From positions 1,923-65,922 of the forward strand of contig RQTK01000111.1 of assembly GCA_003991915.1 (NCBI GenBank): a stretch of 64,000 nt of DNA. Direction: 5' to 3'. This document shows, piece after piece, positions 12,250-23,215 of the stretch; positions within the stretch are counted from its first letter, which is position 1; every line of letters begins with the position of its first letter. Both the position numbers and the translations under genes were made by a program. This stretch comes from Elysia chlorotica (lineage: Eukaryota; Mollusca; Gastropoda; Plakobranchidae). The notes beneath the pieces are model-generated. The model did no database searches. It saw only the letters and a program-made list of their open reading frames with translations, and had not been told where the DNA came from.

Positions 12250-13640
12250 AATGCCATTCCTCTCGCGGATAGAAAGGAGTAAGCTTCTTGTCGAATATTT
12301 CTTTGTACGAGTGAATTTCTCAGAAATACTTAAAGTCTCCTAGATTGCCAGGAAGAATCATATACGGTGATGGGTCCATAAATATTAAAATTATGGCAAT
12401 GGTTTACGTGCTGCGACACATTAATGAAGTATGAGTACACTTTCGATAACATCATGTGTTACAGAAAACAGTTTCTGGGCCTAACTGTAAAGACAGAAAT
12501 CATGCACTCTTCCATGATTAAGCCAACACTCCGCCCCCTTGCTAAATCTTTTTTTTTCTTCAATATCTTCCCAGTTATTGTTTTAAGTGTATGTATTTAT
12601 GTTAGTTCAATCACGCAGATCACCTTAGCACTAATTTACTGTGAATCTTTTTCAGCCCCCTTTTTTCTCCTATTTTCTCTCTGTTCCCTTTTTCTTTTTG
12701 TCTTTTCCATTTCTCATTCCACCACACCAATCCCCCCACATTCTCCGACCTCTATTTTTTTCCTCACTATCTCCACTCAGGGGCTAGCGCATGCACAAGC
12801 GAGCGCACCCACAGCAACTGTAACAGCAAAGGGAGTCAATAACAGTTAGCGAACTGTCAAACCGAGATCTACTTACTTCCCCGCGGTTATAGACAACAAG
12901 AAAGGTGACCACGCCTCCGAAAGGACGACAGGAACGTACATGTATACGTGAAGCTGTGGACTCTGCAATGTCGCTGTAGTAGGCCTAGGCCTACACTTAC
13001 CGATTTATACTTTGTGTTTTTCAATAATTTTTCTGTTTCAAAAAATAACTAGCAAAGTCGCCGAAAATTTAAGAAAATGCAATAGGCTCTGTGCTCTCTT
13101 TGAAGACAAGAACAAGTTGCACCGATTGCTCGATGAGCTTACTTGAACACATAATATATTACTTTTATTAGAGTTTATTTCTTCTAACTACGTCCCGTCA
13201 CTATTGATAAAGTCACATTCCTAACAGATAAAAATCACGCTGTGCAAAATTCTTTTCAGTGCAAATCGACGACTTGGCCTTGCACTTTTGGAAGACTTGA
13301 CATTGCAATAGAGTGTACTCAATATTAGTAATAAGCTAATCCATAATATGTTTAAAAAATCATCGTTAATTATTTTTACGCCCCCCCCCCCTGGTTTTTT
13401 CTAGATTTTCAAAATAGAGATAGTCATGATAAATATGTATATAGCTTGTTTTCATTGTTGCTACAATGAAGTGTATAATTTGGGTTTTCTCTTACATTTC
13501 ACGTTGCCTGGATTATGTGGAGTTTCCATTAGTTCTGCTCCTCCCGGGGGAATACAATTTTCACGTCCAGATCTCTGTGGGTGACGATGGAGAAAGACGT
13601 GAAAAGCGATTGCATAATTAACAAAATACCTCTGTCTCTG
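12250..13640. other. Intergenic stretch without recognised genes
   Basis: A few open frames of 70-140 codons exist (for example plus strand 12424-12849) but they are rich in Phe, Ser and Leu from pyrimidine tracts and match nothing I recognise. There is a poly-C run at 13381-13391 and a double AGGCCT palindrome near 12983. Confidence 0.5.
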
Positions 13641-13650
13641 CCTGTCTGTC

Positions 13651-13652
<2 letters not shown>

Positions 13653-13697
<45 letters not shown>

Positions 13698-13962
13698 CCC
13701 TCTGTATAGATATATATACATAAAATATATGTTGCATACATAATAATAATGAAGATCATTTATATATACATATATATACATTGTTTTCACTTATTTACAC
13801 ACACATGATATATATCAATCGGTTTATCAATCTCAACTTCTTTCTCTCTCGCTTTAGCTCTCTCTCTCTCTCTCTCTCGTTCCCTCTCTTTCTCTCTCTC
13901 TCTTTCACTTTCTTTCTTTCTTTCTTTGTCTCTCTGTCAGAGAGAGAGAGAGAGCGCGCGCG
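13653..13962. repeat. Clustered (CT)n and (GA)n microsatellites
   Basis: (CT)n at 13653-13694, interrupted CT/TTTC tracts at 13840-13935, then (GA)n at 13939-13970. The change from CT to GA makes a potential hairpin across 13857-13970. Confidence 0.9.
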
Positions 13963-14058
13963 AGAGAGAGAGCGATAGAATAGAAAGACAGAAAGAATGA
14001 GGGAGAGAGAAAGAGAGAGATAAAGAGAAAGGTTGGGGGGAGATAGATGAATATTAAA

Positions 14059-14297
14059 TTTTGTTCGTTTTGCTCCTCACCCTTTACAAAAAGACAAGAC
14101 AAAATGATGTATTAATGTGCAAGAAATGGTAACTCTCTCTCCATCTCCCCCTACAGATAAAGAAGTAAGTTTTTGATCTATTTTGTTCGTTTTGCTCCTC
14201 ACCCTTTACAGAAAGACAAGACAAAATGATGTATTAATGTGCAAGAAATGGTAACTCTCTCTCCATCTCCCCCTACAGATAAAGAAGTAAGTTTTGG
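14059..14297. repeat. Tandem duplication, 122-bp period, two copies
   Basis: 14059-14176 and 14181-14297 are nearly identical ('TTTTGTTCGTTTTGCTCCTC' onward). Each copy contains a pyrimidine tract ending CCCCCTACAG and, eight bases on, GTAAGT, so each carries a splice-like acceptor and donor pair. No coding use is evident. Confidence 0.92.
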
Positions 14298-14797
14298 TAT
14301 CCGCTCTCTGTCTGTGTGTGAACTAAAACTGTCAGACTTTATTCTTGAGATCCGTTCATGGTAGGGAATGTAGCCTGTTGTTGGCGACTGGCGTTATGAA
14401 AGCAAGAAACCAACCAACCCACTACCGGTAGTTATAAATAAATGCTGTTTGCGATAAGCTTAGATGACACTGACACGTTGACCCCTCCGCTCTTTTATGC
14501 CAGAGAAAAAAATAAGGTATATGAAAACGAAAATAGAAACAAAACTTACAAGCCTTGAAAATTTTATCTCAATATTTCTAGTCAACTATCAATCAGCTAA
14601 CCGCTCAAATAATCTAATCTAGATTTTGATCTAGATTAGCTTATAGTTTTGTTTCATTTGATTTGATACTTTTAAAGTGACATCTCTTTTCTAAATTTCA
14701 TGTAAATTATATTCCTAAAACATTTCATCTAATCTAAACTAGATCTAGAAGCAAATCTACCAAGAGGACCCTGTGGAGATTACAGACAGTCAACAAG

Positions 14798-14803
14798 ATG
14801 CCG
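14798..14803 (+). CDS. DPM2: DPM2 coding exon 1 (Met-Pro)
   Basis: ATGCCG followed directly by GTAAAT, with A at -3. Two codons in phase 0 join to GGC TTT GGA of exon 2 and give an N terminus the length of the family's (MPGFGMDQAVG). The exon is tiny, so the call rests on phase and fit. The internal ATG at 16033 (MDQAVG) is the alternative start. Confidence 0.65.
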
Positions 14804-17800
14804 GTAAATTAAACATTTAGATCTAGTTCTAGTCCAGATCTAGATGTATAAAAATTAATTAAACAAGACACATAATAATCTCTGGCCAAACTAACTTGTA
14901 TGTTTATTTTCAATAGTTTGTTGGAATCAAGGTTTGTTGAAGCCATGGGTGGCTCAGTCAAGTTTGGCAATCCAAACCCTCCATATCTATAGGCCTACCA
15001 GATTGTGTCCCTTTAGAAAGCAATGTACAGTACATTATTACTCCCACATCACTTCTATTGACGAATTTCCTCTAAAAGAGCTGCCTTCCTTCCCTCACCT
15101 ACTCAGACACATTCATGCTTTCAAGTCTTCCTCCATACAAGCTATCTAGATCTATGTTGTCTTTAACTCTCTGAATTTAATGTATTTATTTTCTGCTCTA
15201 GGTTGAATTTCAACTCTAGATCTAGATCTAGTGCCTAGGTTAAATTTCAATTTTTTGTAATAGTATTGGTTTCAACCAATTTTGTCAGCTTTTTAACACC
15301 TCTGCTTTTTGGGATCCGATGGTGGGAATGGGGTTTGCTGGATTAAAAATCTTAAAAAAAATCTACTTGTAAAGAAGGAGAACAATCATAATTTTTTTCT
15401 GAACATTTCAAGAATGCAGGGTGTTGTTTTACTAGATCTAGTTGCTTTGTTACAGTTTTGTAAATGTGAAGCCCTATTCAGCAAAAGTGTTTGTTGGATT
15501 TCTTCCTCGACCAGTAGATTCGGTGTTACAAGTATACTGTGGCCGATCGCTCTGCCATGAAGCTTATAAATTCTGTTTTACGTTAAAAAACAACAACAAA
15601 CCAGATATAAATCTCTATTAATATTATACCCATATTAACCCCAGATCAACTCGATTGGGGTGACCATATTTAGACTCAGAACTGGCCACAATCGCCTGAA
15701 CCAGCACATGCACAAGCTCCGCATGGCACCCACACAGCAATGCTCATGTGAAAGAGCTAATCAAACATACAAACACATCCTGCACGAATGTTCCTTGTTG
15801 GCAGTCTACAGAGAACATATCTCTGGCCAACTCCTGTCCCATAACAACAAAAACTTTACAGAAGCGTAGAAGACCTGTGGCGCTCTTGAACTAAAACTGT
15901 CTATATCTGACAAAAAAGAAGAAGAAGAAATATATAAAAAAGAAAACTTTATCATTGTCTTTTTTTCATTTTAACATATTCCAAGTTTATAATGTACTAT
16001 ACTGGTTTATGTGTGATCCTCAGGGCTTTGGAATGGATCAAGCTGTGGGCTGGAGTTTTGTCTCTTTGGCAGGATTTATCTTCACATACTACACCATCTG
16101 GGTGATCGTACTGGTAAAACTAAGTTACAATAAAAGTGCAGATGTATTTGTGTATTGTAAAGTGGTTCGACTTGTAAGCTACTTTTAGGGAAAGCGCTAT
16201 TGGTTAAATGAATAAATGAATTTATTATTATGAAGTATACATGTATCTTTTTTTTACTGTGATCCTTTTTACAGAAATTTTATGAAATGGAATAACATAT
16301 TTAATACAAAATGATATGTTGTTTGAATCAAATGAAGTAACTGGGACCATCATATTATATATATAATATCCATGGTCAATATTTTCGTTTTAATAAATGT
16401 TAAATTCTTTACAGTGTTTTTATGAAAATGTAAAATTTTACCTAAAATGCTAATCAGTTTACAACTCTCATCCCCAGCCATTTGTTGAGCCAGATCAACC
16501 GATTCACAATTTCTTCCTGCCAAGATTTTATGCAATAGCTGGACCTTTGGTAGCTGGAGTTGTGGCCCTTACTATGATAGGTATGGCTTATAGGATAAAT
16601 GCCACTTGTGAAAGCAGGTTTATGATAAAAATGGACTTATCAATAATTAGCAATAAGATGCTGTTTTCTTAATGATATTTTTGTGATTACACAGCATTAG
16701 CCATTAAAAAGACATGTATGAAGAAAAGTTATTGAAATTCGAGTTGATGATGATGGTACAGTACTCTATAATAACAAGATATCTTATTTTTCTTAATAAC
16801 TCTCGTTATATCAAGGTTTCTCGTTATTTCCCCCAAAAAAGACTTGAAGAGGAAAATTGTGCCTTCAACATTTTACCTTGGTTTGTCATGTATGTGTATA
16901 TCCCCTTATTAAATTCCAATGTGCTAGGTGAGGCGACTCTTTCTTAGTCTAAATCTATCTTTTACACAGGCTAAGCGCCTTTTTCTTGTATCTGTTCGTT
17001 GTACAGGTTAGATGGATAGGAAGTTACATGTACGACCATTATTTAGTTTTTTTACTTTTGTGAGAGATATATAAAAGGGGATAAAACTTAGCAGTATTTA
17101 TGTAGCAATCATAGAAGAGTACTAGGGATGGGCTTGGCTGTTCCACCATCTAGCTTTGTTTACTGTAATAATACATGTACAGAACAACAATTAGGTGCAT
17201 GAAGGGCAGGATAGGTTCATTGGCAGATGGGAAAGTTGTGGGAAGTGACTGGGTTCGAACACTGGTGAATTACAAGTTTGAGATGTTGACTACTCTGCAT
17301 CTTTCTCAATTTTTTGTTTTTTTTAATGCACAGAGTATGTTGGGATTGTGCTTCGAGCAGATCTATTATCGAACCTTTTATTATTAGGAGCGTTATCTTA
17401 TTTGGGTTCTCGTTCAAAATTAATTTCAAATCTCTTGTAATTCGAGATGGCATAAAAAATGTGGACTTCTTTCTGGCTTAATCGCAGCATTTAAGTTTTT
17501 TCATGAGCTAACCTGAATAGCATCTAGTCTCTATTTGTGATATTGCTAAACATTCATATGTTTGAGGGAAGAAGGGAGAGGCTTTATTTATCCTATTTAA
17601 TTGGGTTTTTTTTATGTCTTGGAGAATATTCCAATGATATAATTCAACTTGAATCAGTCGTCTGCATCTTATGAACTGATGGTCTGAAACTTCAGTTAGC
17701 ATCTTCTGAAATAAATATCTAGAAACGTTTACATAGGAATTTGCTTAAGATAAACCTTTTTGGGAACAGCCTAAAGGACTTTGTTAGGACATAGCTCAGC

Positions 17801-19403
17801 GGAGAATAAACAAATGAGCAAACAAACACATTGACTGCATTAAAAAAAGGTTTATTAATTAGAATAGAATGATATTAAAGTGCATTTTAAATATGAAAAA
17901 TACTTCTACTATAACATCTATTACAAATACAACATAAACGTTAACGTACCTAACATTACATACCGCACAAGAACAGGACCCGACCAAAAGTGCCGAGATC
18001 CCAAATCTCTTCTCTATTTAAAGGTAACATTCGAACTTTCTAGAAACCGCATTACTGACAAAAGCTCACAATGAACACAGATCATGAATACACAAAAAAC
18101 CAACAAACACAGAACCGGTTCAAAGACACGCACAATGACATTTACAAAACACTATTCAAAATATAACACATGAAAAGCTATCCTAACAGACTTTTGTATC
18201 CCATTCCCAAGCTTATAGGCTACTATTAAACATTGACTGTAAAAGGGAATTGGTGCTTTGGAAATAGCCAATAGAAAAGCCATATTTTATCTTAAAAGTT
18301 AAATAGACATTATCAATATCTTATGCAGATTACACTCTATACAAATTGTTTTATAATTTTTGTTTCATAAAAAACATCACATTTTTTATTCTCTTCCTAG
18401 GTTCCTTCATTGCTTATGTCAGCTGGTCCAAGAAAGTTAAAAATTGTTTACTGTAATAATACATGTACAGAACAACAATTAGGTGCATGAAGGGCAGGAT
18501 AGGTTCATTGGCAGATGGGAAAGTTGTGGGAAGTGACTGGGTTCGAACACTGGTGAATTACAAGTTTGAGATGTTGACTACTCTGCATCTTTCTCAATTT
18601 TTTGTTTTTTTTAATGCACAGAGTATGTTGGGATTGTGCTTCGAGCAGATCTATTATCGAACCTTTTATTATTAGGAGCGTTATCTTATTTGGGTTCTCG
18701 TTCAAAATTAATTTCAAATCTCTTGTAATTCGAGATGGCATAAAAAATGTGGACTTCTTTCTGGCTTAATCGCAGCATTAAGTTTTTTCATGAGCTAACC
18801 TGAATAGCATCTAGTCTCTATTTGTGATATTGCTAAACATTCATATGTTTGAGGGAAGAAGGGAGAGGCTTTATTTATCCTATTTAATTGGGTTTTTTTT
18901 ATGTCTTGGAGAATATTCCAATGATATAATTCAACTTGAATCAGTCGTCTGCATCTTATGAACTGATGGTCTGAAACTTCAGTTAGCATCTTCTGAAATA
19001 AATATCTAGAAACGTTTACATAGGAATTTGCTTAAGATAAACCTTTTTGGGAACAGCCTAAAGGACTTTGTTAGGACATAGCTCAGCGGAGAATTTACAA
19101 AACACTATTCAAAATATAACACATGAAAAGCTATCCTAACAGACTTTTGTATCCCATTCCCAAGCTTATAGGCTACTATTAAACATTGACTGTAAAAGGG
19201 AATTGGTGCTTTGGAAATAGCCAATAGAAAAGCCATATTTTATCTTAAAAGTTAAATAGACATTATCAATATCTTATGCAGATTACACTCTATACAAATT
19301 GTTTTATAATTTTTGTTTCATAAAAAACATCACATTTTTTATTCTCTTCCTAGGTTCCTTCATTGCTTATGTCAGCTGGTCCAAGAAAGTTAAAAAGAGC
19401 TGA
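14798..19403 (+). CDS. DPM2: DPM2, dolichol-phosphate mannosyltransferase subunit 2, whole spliced coding span
   Basis: Four coding exons (14798-14803, 16024-16113, 16478-16580, 19354-19403) join in frame to give an 82-residue protein; human DPM2 has 84. The family core is clear: GMDQAVGW, then FIFTYYTIWVIVL in the first membrane helix (about residues 12-32). A luminal loop PFVEPDQPIHNFFLPRFYA and a second helix (about 51-72) follow, and the C terminus is lysine-rich (SKKVKKS). In animals DPM2 is a non-catalytic ER membrane subunit. It stabilises the DPM1/DPM3 complex that makes dolichol-phosphate-mannose for N-glycans, O-mannose and GPI anchors, and it also assists the GPI-GlcNAc transferase. 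All introns have GT-AG ends. A second, truncated copy of the last exon sits at 18401-18456. A LINE fragment lies in intron 1. Confidence 0.92.
15626..15935 (+). mobile_element. LINE 3'-end fragment in DPM2 intron 1
   Basis: Plus-strand translation gives DQLDWGD and then IFRLRTGHNRLNQHMHKL, and further on CSCERANQTYKHILHEC, over 15660-15869. This is the post-RNase-H tail typical of animal non-LTR retrotransposons (RLRTGH...LN.HM...C.C....T..H.L..C). It ends in a (GAA)n tail at about 15918-15930. It is 5'-truncated and the frame breaks near 15870, so it is a dead copy. Confidence 0.8.
16024..16113 (+). CDS. DPM2: DPM2 coding exon 2
   Basis: Acceptor GATCCTCAG, donor CTG|GTAAAA, 30 codons, phase 0. 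It encodes GFGMDQAVGW and the first transmembrane helix with the conserved FTYYT motif. Confidence 0.93.
16478..16580 (+). CDS. DPM2: DPM2 coding exon 3
   Basis: Acceptor CATCCCCAG, donor ATAG|GTATGG, 34 codons plus one base. It encodes the loop with HNFFLPRFYA, matching the family's H(K/N)-F-LPR-YA, and most of the second transmembrane helix. Confidence 0.93.
17156..18443. repeat. DPM2 tandem duplication, unit 1 (blocks A, X and B)
   Basis: Block A (17156-17807) recurs at 18444-19094. Block B (18141-18443) recurs at 19094-19395. Block X (17808-18140) occurs only in unit 1. The unit starts in intron 3 and ends inside the last coding exon. The only difference I noticed between the A copies is a single T in the 'CAGCATTTAAG' run. 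The duplication is very recent, or an assembly artefact. Confidence 0.93.
18401..18456 (+). CDS. DPM2: DPM2 alternative last exon (duplicate copy 1, hybrid tail)
   Basis: Preceded by the same CTCTTCCTAG acceptor as the canonical last exon and in the same phase, it encodes SFIAYVSWSKKVK and then NCLL and a stop. The last codons come from the duplicated intron block, because the breakpoint falls three codons before the normal stop. Splicing into this proximal copy would give an 84-residue protein ending KVKNCLL instead of KVKKS. Whether it is used is unknown. It lies closer to exon 3 than the canonical exon, so it competes in position. Confidence 0.55.
18444..19395. repeat. DPM2 tandem duplication, unit 2 (A'B', lacking X)
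   Basis: Copy of 17156-18443 without the 333-bp X block. The A'-B' junction falls at 'GGAGAATTTACAAAAC' with a few bases of overlap and no target-site duplication, so a deletion in unit 2 fits better than an insertion in unit 1. Confidence 0.92.
19354..19403 (+). CDS. DPM2: DPM2 canonical last coding exon
   Basis: Acceptor CTCTTCCTAG; it completes the split glycine codon, then encodes SFIAYVSWSKKVKKS and TGA. The lysine-rich cytosolic tail matches the family. It is taken as canonical because its 3' sequence is not a duplication junction. Confidence 0.9.
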
Positions 19404-21161
19404 AACTTAATATCATCTTCTTTATGTTCCATAACTTATTATTATGCTTGTTGATTTTCTGTACATTGATTTTGAAACTTTCCTGACCAACTCTAGTTTG
19501 TCTATTGTTTCTTTTTTGGAAAGCACTATGTCGAGACCAGAATATTTATATCAATAGGGTGCTTTAAAATAATTTATAAATGACTGATTGGTGATTTTGT
19601 AGTTTCTATGTTTCATAAATTTAATTCTCTTGACTGGGTCATATCGTTTGTGCTACCACAATATCTCTTTTCTCCATTTCTTCCTAAAAATATTTTTATT
19701 TGAATTTAAATTACTCATAACCTAACAGTTTCATTAAATGGAGGTTAGTTTACTTTATTTACAATTGGAGTTCATGTATTACTTTTATCATTAGTGTTTT
19801 GTTTTATTTTATTTGAAGCAATCATCTCAATGTAATTTCATTATAGTAAATGACAAACATAAGATACAGCTGTGCCTTTCAAGTTGATGCGCAAAAACAC
19901 AGGAAATGTATGAAGTTTATAATTAGGGACAAACAAAAATACATGTTAAATTATCATTTATTCTGTCCTCACAAGACAAGTACAATGTGTTAAATGAGAA
20001 ATAATTACATGTGTTCCGTTTTCTGTCTTTATTTCTATATCTATACATATATTTGTGTGAATCAGGTATACATGTTTTTTTTTTTTATCTTAAACATGTG
20101 TATGTAATTGGATTGTTACTTTTATCATACTCATAGGTGTTTTAATCTATTCTATTTGAAGCAAACATGATTTAGCCGAGTTGAATATGAGCTTTAGATG
20201 AAAAAAGATTCACACTAACCTTAAGTTGATCTATTCTTGATCAACACTTTTTTTTTAGTTGTACAAGTTCTTATTGTCCCTGTATATAATAATATAATGC
20301 ATTGATTAAGCTAAACTTGATTGACATAATAGATCGATTCAATACAATACATAAAAACTTGTGTTTTCTCTTCTGAGGTTCATGCTCTTTTACATTTATT
20401 AGGATCAACTAATCATTGTGATCCAATATACTTTATGCAATCCTGGTGATTATTGAAGTAAAGCTGATGCCTCCCAAACTTCAAGTTCTAGTGAGGTTGA
20501 GTGAACCGTGGAATGACTCTTAGTCTTAGTCCTCCACAGTTAATACACATCAGAGGTGACTTGTCAATTTACTTGTACATAACTGTACATTTATTAGGTT
20601 GGTTTTCATAATAATACGCAAGGATTGATTTCTTAATGTCCAGAATCAGCTAGTTTATATTGCAGACGGGTCCCAAGACAATGTTATGTGCTGCCACACG
20701 AAAGACAGAGCAGGAATACCAGTTGGGGAGAAAAAAATGGAAGTAAATTTATATCTAGACAAGAGACCCAAGTTGGAATTACATGTACATGTATAGTACT
20801 TTTTGAAAAGGCGGGGACAAAACTTGGTGATTTTTTTTGTTTGATACAGGCAAAAGTCACCCCATCCCCTCCAGATACATGTACTTTCAAAAACAATGTC
20901 TTTTGTTTTTTAAATCACAGTTTAAAAAATGAAATTATTTTCTCTGTATTCAGTGACAAACACTTTAAGTCATTTCAATGTAGATTGTGACCGGAGATTG
21001 CATAAACATCTAGAAGCTTTTAATTACTATTAAGTACTACAAATGATTTAATTACTCATTGTTTGTGCTGAAAGATTTAAATGGCAGTACACCCCAGTAT
21101 TCCACATGAAGTGATTTTTGATTCACATGAAATTAGAATGCTGAGCTTAAGTCAAAATAAA
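19404..21161 (+). other. Probable DPM2 3' UTR and intergenic sequence
   Basis: AT-rich, no coding signal. The first perfect AATAAA after the stop that I found is at 21156-21161, which would give a UTR of about 1.75 kb; an earlier variant signal may be used instead. The minus-strand and plus-strand frames at 20684-20990 match nothing recognised. Confidence 0.35.
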
Positions 21162-21791
21162 CAGCTGATCCATTACTTGCATTCACCCAGCTATACCAGA
21201 ACTTAGTTATCGCATTAACACAGATGTACTGAGACTGTTTTAACCATTAGGGAACAACAATCGGGTAGGGTAAGGACTAATTCTGAGACGTCCTGTGCGG
21301 AGGTCACTACTACACACAAATTGAAATTCACCCTCAGGCGTTACAGGTTTATTGTGCTGCTATAAAAAATAGATTGAACGCATGGCCCTTTGAGAGAGCT
21401 GAGTACAGTGTATTATTATAAATAACCCAAACAATGAACCCTGAGTAAAAAATGTGAGCAACATTGATACTACAATCCTGGATTAGAAGCTTCACATTAC
21501 ATGTATACCTATAGAGCTCATCACCTGACTCTGATGAATATGTATAAAATGATTATTGGAGTGATTTATGCGATGCCTTTTTACTTTTGTCATTGTAAAT
21601 TGAGTTGTGTTCAACTACTAGAATGTATGAGAAGTTTTAGTTAATGAATTATTCTTTCGAATTCCATTAAATAAAATGAAACATCTCATACATGTATAAC
21701 AATTAATAATAACAATAATTAATAACTACATGTAGTTGAAAGCCCGCAAATTCGAGGGATTAAAAGTTTAAACCAAATGTTGGCATTGATG

Positions 21792-22115
21792 TTATGTAAA
21801 AAAAAATGGTTGATCAAGTGCTGTATTGTCAATGTTTGGGGCAGTTTGCAGTGAAACTATAGAAGCTTCATGACTGATGTCATATTGACAGTGAACATAT
21901 CTTTGGTCAAGGGGTCCTATGTTTATTACATTTTGGAAATAATTAATGTTGTAGAATAAGGCTAACCGTTGATCTGGTATCGGTTGAGGTGGTGCGACTG
22001 GGCCATGATCATTAGATCTCGATTTAGATTTATCGTCAATAGATTCTTGCCGTTTTAATTTTGCTTTAGACACTCCTTCGCGTTGTTTGTTTTTCGACCC
22101 ACATTGCTTTTAGCA
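21792..22115 (-). other. Unassigned open stretch on the minus strand
   Basis: The minus frame reads through about 105 codons. One part is charged and proline-rich (KRQESIDDKSKSRSNDHGP and then VAPPQPIPDQRLALF), unlike random AT-rich sequence. No start codon context, splice sites or family match is convincing. It might be a relic of a retroelement gag-like frame or a lineage-specific exon. Confidence 0.2.
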
Positions 22116-22435
22116 GGAGTGGGCATGATTAAACTATATATCTAGATTCTACACAAAACACTAACAAAAACGCGAATCAAACAATACGCCAATTAAATAA
22201 CAAGTAAACTACAACAGTAAAAAAAAACCAGAAGTAAAAAAATGACAAAAATATAAATGTATAAAAATGAAAAATAAATTAAAAAATGATTAAAAATTAG
22301 ATGTTATTAGTAAAAAAACTATAAAAAATTATATAGCACAAATATATAATTTAACTGAAAAATTTAGGATTTTAGGGTGGAGCGTTTTGGATTTGATCAC
22401 ATGTCTAAGTTTGAGACGAAGACAAATAATGCAGA

Positions 22436-22946
22436 TTATGTCCAATGAGAGGTTACTGGATATACTGGAACCCAGGCAGGTGAAGTCCCTACCACCTCCC
22501 GGATATGGTCACCCATCGATATGCGAGGGATGCTGCTGACATCGTAGCCCATGATGTTGGTTTTCTTGAGGTTGATTATCAGTCCAAACTCATCGCATGT
22601 ATGAGAAGCGATCACCGAGTTGCTGAAGGGCTTCCTCTGAATGTGTGGCCAGAGCAGCATTGTCTGCGTACAGCATCTCTCTGAGGAGAACCTTGCAGGC
22701 TTGTGCCACGCTGGATCAAGTTAAAGAGGCTCCCACCACTGCGAGTGTGGATATATACACCGTCTTCACTCAAGTCAAAGACAAACTGCAGCAGGAGAGA
22801 GGAGATGCTGAGGAGTGTCGGGGCAAGAACACATCCTTTTTTCACGCCCCTGAGATTGGAGAAGGGGTCAAAGATGAACCTTGCATACTTGAGAGTGCCT
22901 CTCATATGTTTGTGGTAGGAGACTATCAACTTCAGAAGCTTTTTTA
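22436..22946 (-). mobile_element. LINE reverse-transcriptase segment, inverted 5' part
   Basis: Minus-strand translation, with frameshifts, gives LIVSYHKHMRGT, GVKKGCVLAPTLL, LLREMLYADNAALATHS, FGLIINLKKT and then DFTCLGSSISSNLSLD. These are consecutive RT motifs of an animal non-LTR retrotransposon. The catalytic box reads YADN instead of the usual F/YADD, and frameshifts show it is dead. It abuts, head to head, the next downstream part of the same kind of element at 22947 on the plus strand. Confidence 0.85.
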
Positions 22947-23215
22947 GACATTGAGCTTAACACCCTCATTCAATAAGTCATTGGCAAAGCAGCAACAGCA
23001 ACGGCCAGCCTGGCAACAAGGGTATGGAACAACAATATGAGAGTGTACCAGGCTTGCGTCCTGAGCTACAGTGTTGAGTCATAGACTCTATACATGCGAC
23101 AATAGGGTTCATTAAATATTTTCCACCTGCGAAATCTAAGACATTATTCTGGGCATCACCTGACAAGATTGTGTCACGAACAAAGACATGCTTGACAGAG
23201 CAAACGCATGTAACT
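22947..23215 (+). mobile_element. LINE post-RT segment, sense 3' part
   Basis: Plus-strand translation gives LDIELNTLI, IGKAATATASLATRVW and VYQACVLSYSVES. After frameshifts it gives FHLRNLR, ILGIT and VTNKDMLDRANAC. This is the region that normally follows the RT core in such LINEs, so it continues the inverted segment at 22436-22946. Internal stops show it is inactive. Confidence 0.8.

Noticed and set aside
9620..14000. A miR-32/miR-92-type microRNA in a TMEM245 intron, as in vertebrates
   Set aside because: I looked for the ATTGCAC seed with a pairing arm near the TMEM245 exon on its strand and saw no hairpin. The host intron may lie outside the window.
22645..22947. Plus-strand frames of 70-100 codons
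   Set aside because: They are antisense shadows of the inverted LINE reverse transcriptase.
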